A DNA stretch of 64,000 nt from assembly GCA_934130545.1 (NCBI GenBank), contig CAKOYD010000002.1:124001-188000 (forward strand). The letters are read 5' to 3'. This DNA comes from an uncultured Bacilli bacterium. GTDB taxonomy: Bacteria; Bacillota_I; Bacilli_A; RF39; UBA660. The notes under the pieces are model-generated. The model searched no databases and was not told the DNA's origin. It saw only the letters and a list, made by a program, of their open reading frames with translations. Each line of letters starts with the position of its first letter. Within the stretch, counting starts at the first letter, position 1. A program made the translations under genes and the position numbers. This document shows, piece after piece, positions 63,235 through 64,000 of the stretch.

Positions 63235-63315
63235 TAACTTTTACTTAATTTTGCCTAAATGTTGTAATTATCCAGACATAGTCATTATAAATTGAGCAAA
63301 TTTATTAGATTATTC

Positions 63316-63530
63316 TTATTTTTTATGCAATTTTGTATTTAACATCCTTATATCAAATTGAGCATCGTCTTTATTAGTATAATACCGTTATTTCTTTTGT
63401 TTTTATCTTCTTTATAAAAATCTACTAATATTTTATGTCAAAATTAGTTATAACATTATCCATATCTAAACCTATTCTCGCACTATCAACATACCTATAA
63501 TTAGTTAGTCTTAATCATATAATCTAATAT
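63316..63530 (-). pseudogene. Decayed HAD/nucleotidase-like gene remnant
   Basis: Three short coherent peptides occur in order in different frames: VDSARIGLDMDNVITNFD (63438-63490), then DFYKEDKNKRNNGII (about 63370-63418), then NKDDAQFDIRMLNTKLHKK ending at a stop at 63316. The DMDNVI motif resembles the first motif of HAD-type 5'-nucleotidases. Several frameshifts and stops separate the pieces. The rest of the gap to 63614 holds no feature I can support. Confidence 0.35.
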
Positions 63531-63614
63531 AACAAAATAGTAGTTTTTCCTATATATAAAGGTAAATTATGGATTAAAAAGATTTAGAATTATCGTTGAA
63601 GTTTCAAATCTTAA

Positions 63615-64000
63615 TTATCTTGCTCTCCTTTTTGTTTCAGTTTCATAAGAGTAAAGTCTATTTAATTGTTCAGGTGTAATTTGAATTACTTTCCCACCTT
63701 TTGGATTAATTTTTTTACAACCAAATACTATCCATATTACATCAAATGGCATATCTGGCATTGAAGCTTCTCCATCAGTAAATATTATTTTATTTTCAAC
63801 TCTTCTTGAAAAAGCACCTACAGCGACATCAAAGTCAGTTCCTCCACCACCGACAAATTTCATATTTTCTATATCTTCTTCTGTTCTAATTTCATGAAAT
63901 CCATAAAATTTTGTATCAAAACATCCTACTTTTAATTTAGTATATTGTAATATATTTTTACATTCTCTTAAAAAGTTCTTTAATAATACTTCATTTATTG
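63615..64000 (-). CDS. VWA-like metallopeptidase-family protein, 5' part cut by window edge
   Basis: The last 128 codons of a gene entering from the right edge. FLRECKNILQYTKLKVGCFDTKFYGFHEI, GGGGTDFDVAV and KIIFTDGEASMP match the C-terminal von Willebrand factor A-like domain of the DUF2201/VWA-like predicted metallopeptidases, often next to a MoxR-type ATPase. The TDFD and TDGE segments are MIDAS-like. The catalytic N-terminal part is outside the window. Confidence 0.7.
   Translation of the reverse strand, partial: INEVLLKNFLRECKNILQYTKLKVGCFDTKFYGFHEIRTEEDIENMKFVGGGGTDFDVAVGAFSRRVENKIIFTDGEASMPDMPFDVIWIVFGCKKINPKGGKVIQITPEQLNRLYSYETETKRRAR

Overview
The window is very AT-rich, with short gene gaps and most genes on the minus strand. 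It looks like a chromosomal segment of a low-GC Bacillota. EzrA, WhiA, HelD, the order rpsO-pnp-ylxY, a CIRCE-like operator and relics of the sporulation programme (YqfC, YqfD, a SigF/G-type sigma factor, an STAS antagonist, a Cse60-like protein, a Spo0A-C-like protein) suggest a gut-type member of the Bacilli (RF39-like lineages). That placement is inference; no rRNA is present.

Layout. 1-8.7 kb: end of a coiled-coil gene, a MOP-family flippase, a ClpB-type disaggregase without an N domain behind a CIRCE-like operator, and an operon of SDR oxidoreductase, PLP lyase, murD and a membrane protein. 9-11.4 kb: a TasA-like secreted protein whose last 60 codons hold a 60% GC, adenine-poor block with the hallmarks of a variable region of a diversity-generating retroelement (DGR). 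Hairpins lie downstream; a strong promoter, a 28-codon ORF and a terminator/attenuator lie upstream. 11.4-15.3 kb: nrdD-nrdG-dut, divergent from a CRP/FNR regulator with a shared palindrome. 15.3-22.5 kb: tRNA-Glu, a small pseudogene, a TPR-like protein, gltX and the sporulation-relic cluster. 22.7-26.3 kb: a membrane-anchored beta-sandwich protein and a glucosaminidase with a dockerin. 26.4-32.3 kb: radical SAM protein, an SOS-type divergent pair (pentapeptide-like gene and lexA), an unknown gene, helD. 32.4-37.5 kb: cse60-like, eno, a hydrolase-like protein, DUF1292, a phosphoesterase, uppS. 37.6-44.5 kb: a heterodimeric ABC exporter, an amidase-like pseudoenzyme with four LysM repeats, whiA and two small genes. 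44.5-52.3 kb: coiled-coil proteins, Asn-rich membrane proteins, ezrA and two prepilins. 52.3-57 kb: YihY, a degenerate GGDEF sensor, a Spo0A-C-like protein and an NPPTG surface protein. 57-64 kb: mutS, ylxY, pnp, rpsO, a decayed HAD-like gene and the end of a VWA-like metallopeptidase.

How it works together. Much of the window is cell envelope work (murD, uppS, the flippase, glucosaminidase, LysM protein, EzrA) and nucleotide or DNA upkeep (NrdDG, Dut, MutS, LexA). The strongest unusual signal is the hypervariable-type C-terminus of the 9.2-11.1 kb surface protein. Neither a reverse transcriptase nor a template repeat is in the window, so it would be a remote DGR target.
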